From contig NZ_JAUSZX010000001.1 in the NCBI RefSeq assembly GCF_030818015.1, positions 2,418,001 through 2,482,000 on the forward strand: 64,000 bases of DNA. The letters run 5' to 3'. Every line of letters starts with the position of its first letter. Position 1 is the first letter of the stretch. The translations under genes were made by a program, and so were the position numbers. Positions 44,920 through 53,455 of this stretch are shown piece by piece. Below the pieces are notes generated by a model. The model searched no databases, was not told the DNA's origin, and saw only the letters and a list, made by a program, of their open reading frames with translations. The stretch comes from Arthrobacter globiformis (GTDB lineage Bacteria; Actinomycetota; Actinomycetes; Actinomycetales; Micrococcaceae).

Positions 44920-45855
44920 TCAGACGGTAGCGGTGACGCTGCCCAGGTTCGCGGACTTCAGTGCCAGGGCGATTTCCTGGTCGGCTCCTTCGGCCAGGGG
45001 AAGCAGTGGCGGGCGGACGGTGGCGTGCTCGAGGATGCCGCGGGCGACGAGGCCTTCCTTGAGGGCGACGGTGCCTTCCATGTGGGAGCCGCGGTGGTAG
45101 ACGTTCTTGGTGACCGGCAGGAGGCGGTCGTGGATGGCGCGTGCGGCGGTGTAGTCCTTGGCCTTGCCGGCGGCGATCAGTTCCACCAGCGGCTCGGGGG
45201 CGAGTCCGCCGTAGCCGACCAGTGCGCCGTCGACGTCGAACATGGTGTGCAGCAGGTACTCGTCGTGGCAGGTCAGGATCTGCAGGTCCGGGTAGGTTGC
45301 GCGCAGGACGGGGATTTCGGTGTCCCAGCGCTTCATGTTCCGGACGCCGTTCTTGGTGGCGAACACGCCTTCCTGGCCTGCGATTTCGAGCTGTGTTTCC
45401 AGGTCGTAGGTGGCCTTGGTGGCGTCGGGGTACTGGAAGAGGATCAGCGGCAGGCCGGAGGTTTCGTAGATTTCCTTGTAGCGGGTCTGCGGGGCGCCCT
45501 TCTGGTACCCGAACCGGAGCCAGCCGTGGGAGGGGTAGACCAGTCCGGCCGATGCGCCGGCTTCAACGGCCCGCTTGGCTTCCAGGGCCGCGACGGTGTT
45601 TCCTTCACCGGTGATGCCGGCGATGATCGGGATCTCGCCGTTGACGGCGTTCTTGAACTCGCGGATGACCAGGGCTTGCTCGTCCTGGGTGAGGAAGGTG
45701 CCTTCGCCTGCATGGCCGAGGACCACCAGGCCCTTGACGCCTTCGACGCTGGCCAGCCAGCCGCCGAGCCGGTGGATCGCGTCGACGTCGACGCTGCCGT
45801 CGCGGTTGAAGGGGGTGACGGGGGCGGGAACGAGTCCGCGGAGATCGATGGTCAT
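44920..45855 (-). CDS. dihydrodipicolinate synthase / N-acetylneuraminate lyase family aldolase
   Basis: The 311-residue class I aldolase of the DapA/NanA superfamily starts LVPAPVTPFNRDGSVDVDAI and has VLGHAGEGTFLTQDE, IIAGITGEGNTVAALEAKRA, ILFQYPDATKATYDLE with the catalytic Tyr, and FATKNGVRNM with the Schiff-base Lys. GxxGE is present as GHAGEG. As it pairs with an organic-acid or sugar transporter and LacI, it is more likely catabolic (keto-sugar-acid aldolase or dehydratase) than lysine-biosynthetic. Three operator-like sites lie between it and the LacI start. Confidence 0.88.
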   Translation of the reverse strand: MTIDLRGLVPAPVTPFNRDGSVDVDAIHRLGGWLASVEGVKGLVVLGHAGEGTFLTQDEQALVIREFKNAVNGEIPIIAGITGEGNTVAALEAKRAVEAGASAGLVYPSHGWLRFGYQKGAPQTRYKEIYETSGLPLILFQYPDATKATYDLETQLEIAGQEGVFATKNGVRNMKRWDTEIPVLRATYPDLQILTCHDEYLLHTMFDVDGALVGYGGLAPEPLVELIAAGKAKDYTAARAIHDRLLPVTKNVYHRGSHMEGTVALKEGLVARGILEHATVRPPLLPLAEGADQEIALALKSANLGSVTATV

Positions 45856-45902
45856 TTTCAGCTACCTCATGTCTTCTTTGATGGTCGGCAGTCCCGCTAT
45901 GA

Positions 45903-45971
45903 TGAGAACGTTTGCGGGAACGTTTTCAAGTTTGCACGTGTCTCAACTCACTGTCAAGAGAACGTTTGCAA
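45903..45971. promoter_or_regulatory. three LacI-type operator-like sites
   Basis: The core GAACGTTT appears three times, as TGAGAACGTTTGCG (45903-45916), GGGAACGTTTTCA (45916-45928) and AGAGAACGTTTGCAA (about 45957-45971), between the divergent aldolase and LacI genes. The central CG and flanking A/T match LacI-family operators; the sites resemble those of the Amadori operon. Confidence 0.62.
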
Positions 45972-46022
45972 GTTGGAGGAATAGAGTGTCTGTTACAACC
46001 CCTGCTGAAGAGGAGAACCGCC

Positions 46023-47060
46023 ATGGAACCGGCAGCACCGGGCACTATCGTCACGCTGAAGGACGTCGCCGCGGCCAGCGGCGTGAGCATCTCGACTGCC
46101 AGCCGTGCCCTGGATGAACGGACGACGTCACGTTCCGCTGCCGCCGCGCACGTCAGGAAAATAGCCGAGGAACTGGGCTACCGCCGCAACTCCTTCGCAT
46201 CCAGCCTCCGACGGGGCGAAACCAGGACCCTAGGCGTGTTGGTGCCTCGTCTCAGTGACACCGTGATGGCGCTGATGTTCGAGGCGGTCGAACGGGCCGC
46301 TTCCGGCAGGGGCTACTTTGCCATGGTCGCCAGCAGCGGGGACGACCCCGAAGACGAGCGTCGGGCGGCCGAAACACTCCTGGACAGAAACGTGGACGGC
46401 CTGATCCTCGCCACCGCCCGGCTCGACGATGAACTGCCCCGGCTCCTCCGCCAACGCGGAGTAGCCCACGCGCTGGTTCTGCGTACCGACGGCGAGAGCC
46501 CCTCCGCTATAGGGGATGACGAGGTCGGTGGATATCTCGCCGTACGCCACCTCATCGATCTGGGACACCGCGAGATCGCGGTCGTCACCGGGCCGAACTT
46601 CACCTCCACCGGAACCGCACGTCTGGCAGGAGCCCGCAGAGCTCTGGACGAAGCAGGAATCAAATCGCGGGAAGAGTGGCTGATCGCCGCCGGCTATGGC
46701 ATCGAAAACGGCTTCACTGCAGGCGAAACACTCTTCGCTGGAAAACCACGGGTGCGTCCCACAGCCATCTTTGCCGCCAACGACAACATCGCCATGGGTG
46801 TCATGGCAGCGGCCCACCGCAACGGCATCACCATCCCTGATGATCTCGCGCTGGTCGGATACAACGACATCCCCCTCGCTGCACGGCTTCCCACCCCATT
46901 GAGCTCCGTGCGAGTTCCGCTGGACCAGATTGCGGCCACCGCCATCGACCTCATTATTAACCCAGGCGCGGAGCCCCATATTCGGCGGTCCATGCCGACC
47001 CTCATCCCGCGCCAGTCCAGCGGAGCACCCAAGCACTTTGCTAGTCAGGCCGATACGTAG
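46023..47060 (+). CDS. LacI-family regulator of the aldolase/MFS operon
   Basis: The 345-residue protein has the LacI helix-turn-helix VTLKDVAAASGVSISTASRA (about residues 10-29), the hinge ELGYRRNSFASSLRRG and the effector core VLVPRLSDTVMALMFEAVE through GYNDIPLAARLPTPLSSVRV. ATG 46023 follows GAGGAGAACC; the frame is open upstream but that part crosses the operators. It is divergent from the aldolase and MFS genes, which it likely represses, and its own promoter overlaps the operator cluster. Confidence 0.91.
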   Translation: MEPAAPGTIVTLKDVAAASGVSISTASRALDERTTSRSAAAAHVRKIAEELGYRRNSFASSLRRGETRTLGVLVPRLSDTVMALMFEAVERAASGRGYFAMVASSGDDPEDERRAAETLLDRNVDGLILATARLDDELPRLLRQRGVAHALVLRTDGESPSAIGDDEVGGYLAVRHLIDLGHREIAVVTGPNFTSTGTARLAGARRALDEAGIKSREEWLIAAGYGIENGFTAGETLFAGKPRVRPTAIFAANDNIAMGVMAAAHRNGITIPDDLALVGYNDIPLAARLPTPLSSVRVPLDQIAATAIDLIINPGAEPHIRRSMPTLIPRQSSGAPKHFASQADT

Positions 47061-47328
47061 ACGAACACGATCACGCCCTCCCTGACGAGGCACGTCGAAT
47101 CGCGAACGCGCTGTCGGACGGGTGACTCCTTCTCCTAATCCGACTCGCTGTCCCGAAACCTCCGCGTGTCCAAACGCTAGAGTTCAGAGACATAGGTGCT
47201 CGCCCCTGTGGCAAACCGCCATTTTAAACTGCGACTTAAACGCCATTCTGGGCTAACAGTCGCACGCATGGCGCCCCTGCGCGGCCGCTCGGGCAGGCAC
47301 AACGATTCTCGAATCACCTGTTCTTGGA
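47061..47328. other. gene-poor stretch before the inverted repeat
   Basis: No supported gene in these 270 bases. Confidence 0.35.
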
Positions 47329-47423
47329 TTCCTTCGTTATTGAGAAGCGGCTGGGGATGCAGGGGTTTCGGCGGCTCCCTGCGACTTGCATGACCCTTCT
47401 CCATCACCCAGGGCGGTGGGACG

Positions 47424-47660
47424 ATGAATTCCATGAACGAGAGCCAGCTACCGGGTGCGCCGCCGGCGTCTCCTAGCGGGGCAGGAAATCACGAGCACCC
47501 GGCGCATGCAGGGAATCACGGAATACTGTCCACACAACAACTGCCTGCCGTGGGCCGAAGGCGACGGGACGCTGAAGAGAAACTCGAGCAGCACCAGCAA
47601 GACGCCCGGCATAAAACCGGACCGGAAAACGGCGCCGACGACGCGACGGCCCAGCAGTGA
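47424..47660 (+). CDS. small hydrophilic hypothetical protein (left-arm copy)
   Basis: A 78-residue frame rich in Pro, Gly, Gln, His and charged residues (for example DAEEKLEQHQQDARHKTG), with no domain or membrane segment, probably disordered. The ATG at 47424 has the purine-rich GGTGGGACG before it. It is present unchanged in the right arm. It may be a real small gene preceding the 250-residue gene. Confidence 0.45.
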   Translation: MNSMNESQLPGAPPASPSGAGNHEHPAHAGNHGILSTQQLPAVGRRRRDAEEKLEQHQQDARHKTGPENGADDATAQQ

Positions 47661-47707
47661 CAATTGCGGCAGGTTCCCGCCGTGTGACCGGTGGGTAGAA
47701 TCGCTGG

Positions 47708-48460
47708 ATGCCTGTCACACGCAATGTCGCCTGGGACGGGCGTCTGGAGTCCTTCAAGGGCAGGGATGCGACGCATTATGTGACCACGGCGGCAGCGATC
47801 GCCACCACATGCGCTGTATGCCGCCGGCCGCTGCAGCCCGACGAACCTCTGTCATTGAGCGTGGATATCATCGAGAGCACGGCCCCGGACGGGACGGAGT
47901 ACGTCACGTTCGTTGACTATGTCTGCCACCGGCAGTGCAGCGAACCTGGCTTGACCGTGCGCAGGGCACCGTGGAAGCCGGCAGATCTGACCCCTCTCGC
48001 CGCCCGGATGCTACTCACCCAGCAGCCCGATCCCGGCAATCCCGGGATCGTCGTCCCGGTGCTGGCTTACACGCTGGTCCCGGTCGTCGCCTTCCGCGAA
48101 CACGACGGGGAACTGACCTCAGCCCTGGTCTCGATTCTGCTCTCCCACGGCTTCCAGCTGGCCATGAACCCGGACTACACCGACGTCCTGGACCAGGCCA
48201 CCGAGGTAGCCGGCAGCTGCAGCCTGACCGTGACGGGCGGCAACCTTGTCACCCTCAACATCGACGGGGAAACCGTCTACGCGGAGCAGCTTGACCCGGC
48301 GGAGCCGGACGACGCTGAGTGGTTGGAGCAGGCGACAGGAGAGGGCAGCGTCCTGGTCATCGGCGGTGACAACCTGGTCATCACCGAAACCGTGCTGGAC
48401 GTTGATGCCGCCGCATCGCTGGGGACGCTGGTCATCGGAAAAGTCACCGTCCGGTTCTGA
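47708..48460 (+). CDS. uncharacterised zinc-ribbon-like protein, family copy 1
   Basis: A 250-residue protein of no family I recognise. The N-terminus MPVTRNVAWDGRLESFKGRD is shared with two other copies in this window. It has a CAVC pair (about residue 37) and a CHRQC group (about residue 76), likely four zinc ligands. A beta-rich C-terminus follows, with repeated acidic ITETVLDVDAAASLGTLV-like strands. No signal peptide or membrane segment. Strong G/C third-position bias shows it is coding. It lies in the inverted-repeat arm. The role is unknown; neighbours are stress-type genes. Confidence 0.8.
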   Translation: MPVTRNVAWDGRLESFKGRDATHYVTTAAAIATTCAVCRRPLQPDEPLSLSVDIIESTAPDGTEYVTFVDYVCHRQCSEPGLTVRRAPWKPADLTPLAARMLLTQQPDPGNPGIVVPVLAYTLVPVVAFREHDGELTSALVSILLSHGFQLAMNPDYTDVLDQATEVAGSCSLTVTGGNLVTLNIDGETVYAEQLDPAEPDDAEWLEQATGEGSVLVIGGDNLVITETVLDVDAAASLGTLVIGKVTVRF

Positions 48461-48520
48461 CAGGAGCCGTGCCACCATCCCGGCCAGTCAATGGGGTTGA
48501 CCGTGAGCCTGCGTGGGCGG

Positions 48521-48713
48521 TTACAACGGACGGATGTTCTCCGCCTGGGGACCCCTTGGGCCCTGGGTTACCTCGAACTGGACTTTCTGGTTCTCTTCCA
48601 GCGAGCGGTAGCCGCTGGAAGCGATCGCTGAGTAATGGGCAAAGACGTCTTTGGATCCGTCGTCAGGGGCTATGAAGCCAAAGCCTGAACCATTTCACTG
48701 TGCCTGTTGCCAT
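48521..48713 (-). pseudogene. CspA-type cold-shock protein gene with 11-base deletion
   Basis: The start ATGGCAACAGGC encodes MATGTVKWF, but then about 11 bases (NSEK region) are missing and the frame changes. In the other frame the full cold-shock sequence continues: [20 protein letters not shown], then [17 protein letters not shown] and a stop at 48521. Total length is 193 bases against the usual 204. RNA-binding motif RNP1 is therefore disrupted. A second, differently damaged copy is at 54496. Confidence 0.82.
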
Positions 48714-49307
48714 GCCGGCTGCCCCTAGTAACTCTGCCTCACCGGGGGCTGTGCTTTACCCGCGGAGCGGGAGCCTTCTCCCGCTGGTCCCATAACTACG
48801 GTTCCCTGCCTGCGGGCACAAGGGCGGGCACAGCGGAGTGCAGGGATTTTTGGATCGGCGGCCTGCTGGGCCCACTGCCATGGGGAAACCAGCGGCGTTT
48901 CCGGCGTCGGCCTGTACCAGGCCTGGGCCGGTGAGGATTGACCGCTCCAGCAGGCTTCACGGTTGTCCCGGCTCTGGCCGTTATGGATGGTCATGCGATG
49001 AAAATGCGACCGGTCCCGGCGTCAAAGGGGGTGCGTTTTGCCGGAACCGGTGGTCTGGCCGACGGTATCGGCGGGGTACCTGCCGACCAGATACCCCATA
49101 GCCTGACAAGGGTGTCCTGCAAAAAACATGGACGAGCCCACGGCCCCAAGACCCCCACTCCCGCAGGTGCAGGCCCCCATTTCCCGTGCTCTTGAAACCC
49201 CCCGCTCACTTGGGTCCCCCCGCATCCTCGCCGGTTCCTGCCGGTCCCGGCTGACTGCAACGTCGCCAAAAGACAATGCTGACAGCCGACGAAGGAGTGC
49301 GAGGAAC
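48714..49307. other. stretch shared in part with the other cold-shock locus
   Basis: No firm gene. A plus-strand frame (48707-48934) resembles the minus-strand frame at 54266-54520 ([11 protein letters not shown] against FSRWSHNYGSL), both starting beside a cold-shock gene and pointing away from it. This could be a conserved upstream region or a decayed small gene. Confidence 0.4.
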
Positions 49308-49709
49308 ATGCTGGACCATGAATTCCCGGCAACGATGCCGGCAGACGGCGACACCACGCCCAGCAACAGCGGTGCCGAAGCGATTCCGGTAACACCGCGT
49401 GAACCGCCCCCGAACCTCTGGCCTGACCACTTGGGCGGACAAGTCCCTGCACGGCTACCCGCGGCCCGGACACCGGTCGGCAGTACTGCAGGCGGAGAGA
49501 TTATCCGCTGCCAGGTCCATCACCTCATCCGCGAGATCCTGAACGACAGTACGGTCAAGGAGGATGTCCGCCTCGGATTGCTCCGGAACCTGGCGGAGCA
49601 TCCTGGAAATCCCGAACAGACACGTGAAGGACTGGGAAGGGCGAGAGGACGCAGAGGACCGGGAACCGGATGGACTGGAGTCCATCCGCCCTCGGACGCA
49701 GGACTTTGA
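49308..49709 (+). CDS. hypothetical protein with a short helical C-terminal region
   Basis: A frame of 133 residues starting at ATG 49308, preceded by GAGGAAC. The first 75 residues are Pro/Ala-rich and probably disordered. Then comes a helical part (HHLIREILNDSTVKEDVRLG, LLRNLAEHPGN) and an Arg/Gly-rich tail. No family recognised. It faces the response regulator gene tail to tail. The long upstream extension to 49128 has no ribosome site. Confidence 0.45.
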   Translation: MLDHEFPATMPADGDTTPSNSGAEAIPVTPREPPPNLWPDHLGGQVPARLPAARTPVGSTAGGEIIRCQVHHLIREILNDSTVKEDVRLGLLRNLAEHPGNPEQTREGLGRARGRRGPGTGWTGVHPPSDAGL

Positions 49710-49739
49710 CCCCGGACGGGACTTTGGACAGCGGGCCGG

Positions 49740-50141
49740 CTAGGTGTGCTGATCCTGGAAATGGGCGGTCAGGGGGCCTGTGGGGCAGAGCCGGTTCACT
49801 GCCTCGATGAGCTGCCGGGGGCGGAAGGGCTTAGTCAGATAGGCCGCCGCTCCCGAGGCCATGCCTGCCATTTCGTCGTCAACCTCTGCCCGGGCAGTAA
49901 TGAACAGCAAGGGCGCCTCGGACCTTTTCCGGATATACCCGGCAACGTCCAAGCCGTCCATGTCCGGCAGATTCAGGTCCACCGTCACCAGGACGGGATG
50001 GTGTTCCCACGCCGCGGCGACACCCTCAATGCCGTTGGCGACCGCATGAACATCAAAGCCAACCCGCGTCAGGATCAGCGTCAGCAGATCACGAATATCC
50101 TGGTCGTCCTCGATGACCAGGCAAAGCCCGCGTGAACCCAC
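49740..50141 (-). CDS. single-domain response regulator (CheY-like receiver)
   Basis: The 133-residue protein is one receiver domain with acidic pair Glu11/Asp12 (LVIEDDQDIRDLL), phospho-acceptor Asp55 in VTVDLNLPDMDGLDV, Thr82 in LLFITARA and Lys104 in AYLTKPFRPRQL. All phosphorylation residues are intact. There is no output domain, so it probably acts through protein contacts. No histidine kinase lies nearby. It sits in the 4-kb segment between the inverted repeats. Confidence 0.9.
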   Translation of the reverse strand: MGSRGLCLVIEDDQDIRDLLTLILTRVGFDVHAVANGIEGVAAAWEHHPVLVTVDLNLPDMDGLDVAGYIRKRSEAPLLFITARAEVDDEMAGMASGAAAYLTKPFRPRQLIEAVNRLCPTGPLTAHFQDQHT

Positions 50142-50717
50142 AGTAGCCCCCCGACCGTAGTGCCTGCTGCATAGTCTACGACCGCAACCTCAAGGGACCG
50201 GCCAATCATTGGTGCAGACGACTGTGGACAGGTGAATGACTGGCAGGATCGCGAGGAACGGAAGGCCGGCGCAACTGCGGGAAGCCTGATGGGATGCAGT
50301 GTGACGCTGCGCTGGGCATTTACGGCTGAGCGTATTCGGCGATCGGGAGGTGGGGCGGGGAGGCCCGGCCCGGGCCACACGGCAACAGGTAGGGGACTCC
50401 CCGGATAGGGCAGCTCTTGGTGGAAAGCCGCACCGCCAGCGATAAACCTACCGTGCATGACAGGACGTCGTTTGCTCCAGACAGGGGTTTCCAGTCATTC
50501 TTGAGCCAATCTTGAGCGCGGAAACCGTCGCTGCCCGGGCCTCCGGGCCGGCCCGGATATCCGACCCCGCCATTGGTCGGTGGCTCGTGCATGGCAGCGG
50601 AGCCGTACTGAGAGTCTTTTACCGGACACCATGAGGCCAACAGCCCGCCCAGCCGGGACACGATAAAACCCCTCCCGCCCCTTATCACCTCCAGAGTCTC
50701 GCGGTCGGGTGGTTTTC
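50142..50717. other. gene-poor stretch
   Basis: About 575 bases between the response regulator and the CBS protein. Long frames here lack ribosome sites and resemble composition artefacts of G+C-rich DNA. Confidence 0.4.
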
Positions 50718-51131
50718 TTAGTAGGAGATGAAGGCGACGAGTTCCCCGACGCGGTCCTCGGGGTAATTCCGGGCGATGTCGGCCTGGCTGAGCATCCCCA
50801 CCAGATCGTGTCCGTCAATCACGGGCAGCCGGCGCACCTTATGGTCCTGCATCGTCTTGATCGCCTCTTCGATCAAGTCGTCAGCGCCGATGGTCACCGG
50901 CTTGCCCTGGCCAAATTCCCCGGCGGTGGCGGTGCGCGGGTCTCCGCCGTCGGCCAGGCAGCGGATGACAATGTCCCGGTCGGTCAGCATGCCCTTGAGC
51001 CGGTTGTCTTCCCCGCAGATCGGCAGGGATCCGACGTCCAGGTCTTTCATTTTCCGTGCGGCCTGTTCCAGGGTTTCGTTTTCGCCGACGCACTCAGCGC
51101 CGCCGGTCATGATCTCGCGTGCGGTGGTCAT
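50718..51131 (-). CDS. two-CBS-domain protein (Hrp1-like)
   Basis: The 137-residue protein consists of two CBS motifs: AREIMTGGAECVGENETLEQ with VGSLPICGEDNRLKGMLTDR, then EFGQGKPVTIGADDLIEEAI with VRRLPVIDGHDLVGMLSQAD. Such stand-alone pairs bind adenine nucleotides. Mycobacterial Hrp1, a dormancy-regulon protein, is the well-known relative. The next upstream gene (SRPBCC protein) is on the same strand 34 bases away, so the two are likely co-transcribed. Confidence 0.92.
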   Translation of the reverse strand: MTTAREIMTGGAECVGENETLEQAARKMKDLDVGSLPICGEDNRLKGMLTDRDIVIRCLADGGDPRTATAGEFGQGKPVTIGADDLIEEAIKTMQDHKVRRLPVIDGHDLVGMLSQADIARNYPEDRVGELVAFISY

Positions 51132-51165
51132 CGTATGCTCCTCTGTCCTGTTGGGTGGGTTGGTT

Positions 51166-51615
51166 CTAGTAGACCTCTCCGCGCCAGGTGCCGGTTTCGG
51201 TGCCTCTGGCTTCGATGAAGTCCTTGAAGCGGCGCAGGTCCGCCCTGACCTGCATGTTGTCGAACCCCAGCGCGGCCCCGGCCTTCTCGGTGAAGGTGTC
51301 GGGTGCCCATTCCAACCGGACCCACACCCGTGTCATCCCGGTCTTTAGCGGTGTGAAGGCCACGGCGCCGGCGTGCGACTCACCGTCAGTGCTGCGCCAG
51401 GCAATCCGCTCATAGGGGCGTTGTTCGATGATTTCGGTATCGAATTCCCGCTTCACCCCGCCGATGTTCACCACCCAGTGATTCGTCCGGTCGGTGAGCT
51501 GGGTGACCGAGTCCACTCCGGACATGAAATTGGGGAAAGACTCGAACTGGGTCCACTGGTCATACGCGGTGCGCACCGGGACCTCGACGTCAATGGTTTC
51601 TTCGACTGTTTGCAT
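51166..51615 (-). CDS. SRPBCC-fold (polyketide cyclase/coenzyme Q-binding-like) protein
   Basis: The 149-residue protein has the SRPBCC (START-like) pattern: VEETIDVEVPVRTAYDQWTQ, FESFPNFMSGV, VTQLTDRTNHWVV, EIIEQRPYERIAWRSTDG and a long C-terminal helix ending LRRFKDFIEARGTE. These proteins bind hydrophobic ligands. In actinobacteria this subfamily is often found with stress or osmotic genes. The ATG has AGGAGGAGAGC upstream. It precedes the CBS gene in one operon. Confidence 0.88.
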   Translation of the reverse strand: MQTVEETIDVEVPVRTAYDQWTQFESFPNFMSGVDSVTQLTDRTNHWVVNIGGVKREFDTEIIEQRPYERIAWRSTDGESHAGAVAFTPLKTGMTRVWVRLEWAPDTFTEKAGAALGFDNMQVRADLRRFKDFIEARGTETGTWRGEVY

Positions 51616-51786
51616 GCTCTCCTCCTGATGAAGGGGCGGGCTGCCAGAAGCGGACGGCGGCAGCCCCTAACGCAAGAGTCCGGTTGCCACCGTTTCTACC
51701 GACGGTAGGCCCGCGGATTACCTATGTCCATACCTGCTCGGCCAGGACCAGGTCTCAGGCTTGGCGCAGTGTCTACTAGCCCTTGT
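51616..51786. other. upstream region of the SRPBCC/CBS operon
   Basis: Probable promoter region of the minus-strand operon; nothing else recognised. The 26-bp palindrome lies at its far end. Confidence 0.35.
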
Positions 51787-51812
51787 GTCCCGAATCCCTT
51801 AGGTTGCGAGAC
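51787..51812. repeat. 26-bp imperfect palindrome, copy B
   Basis: Half-sites GTCCCG and CGAGAC around AATCCCTTAGGTTG; the same length and spacing as the copies at 8323 and 42959. An extra half-site (GTCTACTAGC) begins 16 bases upstream. Confidence 0.5.
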
Positions 51813-51969
51813 GGCCTAGCGCTCAAGTTGGGGGACCGACAGTCGTCGCCTGCCTTGACGGGATCTTGACCGAGCAGAGTTAGATTGCGATGGTTGCCGT
51901 TTAGAAGCGCGATGTTCGGATTGGTACATGCTCAGGGGGCATGGGGACCGCGTGGAAGGGTCGGTAGAC

Positions 51970-52113
51970 ATGGGTGGGTTACTCATTCGGCAGGGCGACG
52001 GGTCTTGGCTGGAGCCAGCCGATGCCGGCTACGCGTTAGAGTCTGAGCTGCAGGAGATCTTGGCATCACATCCAGAGCTCATTCCCGGAGGTCGAAGGCT
52101 CCTTGAAACGTGA
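51970..52113 (+). pseudogene. 5' stub of a gene of unknown function (nuclease-like start)
   Basis: From ATG 51970 the frame reads MGGLLIRQGDGSWLEP, then ALESELQEILASHPELIPGG. The latter resembles the opening of actinobacterial restriction-endonuclease-like proteins of unknown function (ELQxLLAxHPELIPG). The homology stops at the Gly-Gly and the frame ends soon after, inside sigma-factor sequence. So only the head of a gene remains. Confidence 0.45.
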
Positions 52114-52303
52114 CCTGATCGAGGAAGCGCTGACGAGGCTGGACCGGGAACAGCGTGAGGTACTGGTGGCGCTGCATTATCGCAAGATCCCGGTAAGCGA
52201 ACTGGCCGTGCACCTGAACATCCCAACCGACACGGTAAATACCTGTGCGCTCTCCGCGCTGAGGGCCATCCACAAATTCCTCAAGGACAGCCCCCAGCAA
52301 TAG
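52103..52303 (+). pseudogene. region 4 of an ECF sigma-70 factor (3' fragment)
   Basis: The frame reads LKRDLIEEALTRLDREQREV, LVALHYRKIPVSELAVHLNI (recognition helix-turn-helix region), PTDTVNTCALSALRAIHKFL and a stop at 52303. This is sigma region 4 of an ECF factor of the SigK/SigL kind; region 2 is missing, replaced by the stub above. The usual VKSR of the recognition helix is altered to VNTC. It is adjacent to the right arm of the inverted repeat. Confidence 0.7.
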
Positions 52304-52418
52304 CTGGCCGGGGGCATGCAGCTGGTCAGCTGCTGCTTCGGCTTTGATGGCCCGGACCCTGTAGTTGCTCTTGTCGTGCCCGCCGGGCCCGCTGAACGAG
52401 CTGGCGGGCAGACTCCGG

Positions 52419-53171
52419 TCAGAACCGGACGGTGACTTTTCCGATGACCAGCGTCCCCAGCGATGCGGCGGCATCAACGTCCAGCACGGTTTCGGTGATG
52501 ACCAGGTTGTCACCGCCGATGACCAGGACGCTGCCCTCTCCTGTCGCCTGCTCCAACCACTCAGCGTCGTCCGGCTCCGCCGGGTCAAGCTGCTCCGCGT
52601 AGACGGTTTCCCCGTCGATGTTGAGGGTGACAAGGTTGCCGCCCGTCACGGTCAGGCTGCAGCTGCCGGCTACCTCGGTGGCCTGGTCCAGGACGTCGGT
52701 GTAGTCCGGGTTCATGGCCAGCTGGAAGCCGTGGGAGAGCAGAATCGAGACCAGGGCTGAGGTCAGTTCCCCGTCGTGTTCGCGGAAGGCGACGACCGGG
52801 ACCAGCGTGTAAGCCAGCACCGGGACGACGATCCCGGGATTGCCGGGATCGGGCTGCTGGGTGAGTAGCATCCGGGCGGCGAGAGGGGTCAGATCTGCCG
52901 GCTTCCACGGTGCCCTGCGCACGGTCAAGCCAGGTTCGCTGCACTGCCGGTGGCAGACATAGTCAACGAACGTGACGTACTCCGTCCCGTCCGGGGCCGT
53001 GCTCTCGATGATATCCACGCTCAATGACAGAGGTTCGTCGGGCTGCAGCGGCCGGCGGCATACAGCGCATGTGGTGGCGATCGCTGCCGCCGTGGTCACA
53101 TAATGCGTCGCATCCCTGCCCTTGAAGGACTCCAGACGCCCGTCCCAGGCGACATTGCGTGTGACAGGCAT
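52419..53171 (-). CDS. uncharacterised zinc-ribbon-like protein, family copy 2
   Basis: Identical in protein sequence to the product of 47708-48460, in the opposite orientation. It carries the same CAVC and CHRQC Cys groups and beta-rich C-terminus. Because the arms are identical it is a recent duplicate, and both copies should be functional if one is. Confidence 0.8.
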   Translation of the reverse strand: MPVTRNVAWDGRLESFKGRDATHYVTTAAAIATTCAVCRRPLQPDEPLSLSVDIIESTAPDGTEYVTFVDYVCHRQCSEPGLTVRRAPWKPADLTPLAARMLLTQQPDPGNPGIVVPVLAYTLVPVVAFREHDGELTSALVSILLSHGFQLAMNPDYTDVLDQATEVAGSCSLTVTGGNLVTLNIDGETVYAEQLDPAEPDDAEWLEQATGEGSVLVIGGDNLVITETVLDVDAAASLGTLVIGKVTVRF

Positions 53172-53218
53172 CCAGCGATTCTACCCACCGGTCACACGGC
53201 GGGAACCTGCCGCAATTG

Positions 53219-53455
53219 TCACTGCTGGGCCGTCGCGTCGTCGGCGCCGTTTTCCGGTCCGGTTTTATGCCGGGCGTCTTGCTGGTGCTGCTCGAGTTTC
53301 TCTTCAGCGTCCCGTCGCCTTCGGCCCACGGCAGGCAGTTGTTGTGTGGACAGTATTCCGTGATTCCCTGCATGCGCCGGGTGCTCGTGATTTCCTGCCC
53401 CGCTAGGAGACGCCGGCGGCGCACCCGGTAGCTGGCTCTCGTTCATGGAATTCAT
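53219..53455 (-). CDS. small hydrophilic hypothetical protein (right-arm copy)
   Basis: Identical to the 78-residue frame at 47424-47660. It lies upstream of the family copy 2 gene on the same strand. Same reservations on coding status. Confidence 0.45.
   Translation of the reverse strand: MNSMNESQLPGAPPASPSGAGNHEHPAHAGNHGILSTQQLPAVGRRRRDAEEKLEQHQQDARHKTGPENGADDATAQQ

Larger units (their letters stand above)
47329..48461 (+). repeat. 1,133-bp inverted repeat, left arm
   Basis: This stretch is the reverse complement of 52418-53550. The six overlapping reading frames compared in both arms translate identically, so the arms are identical or nearly so. Identity begins at TTCCTTCGTTATTGAG and ends one base past the stop of the internal gene. 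Each arm holds a small gene and a 250-residue gene pointing toward the 3.96-kb centre. Confidence 0.92.

Noticed and set aside
45025..45984. 319-codon plus-strand frame opposite the aldolase
   Set aside because: Complement of a DapA-family gene with conserved Tyr and Lys; no independent evidence.
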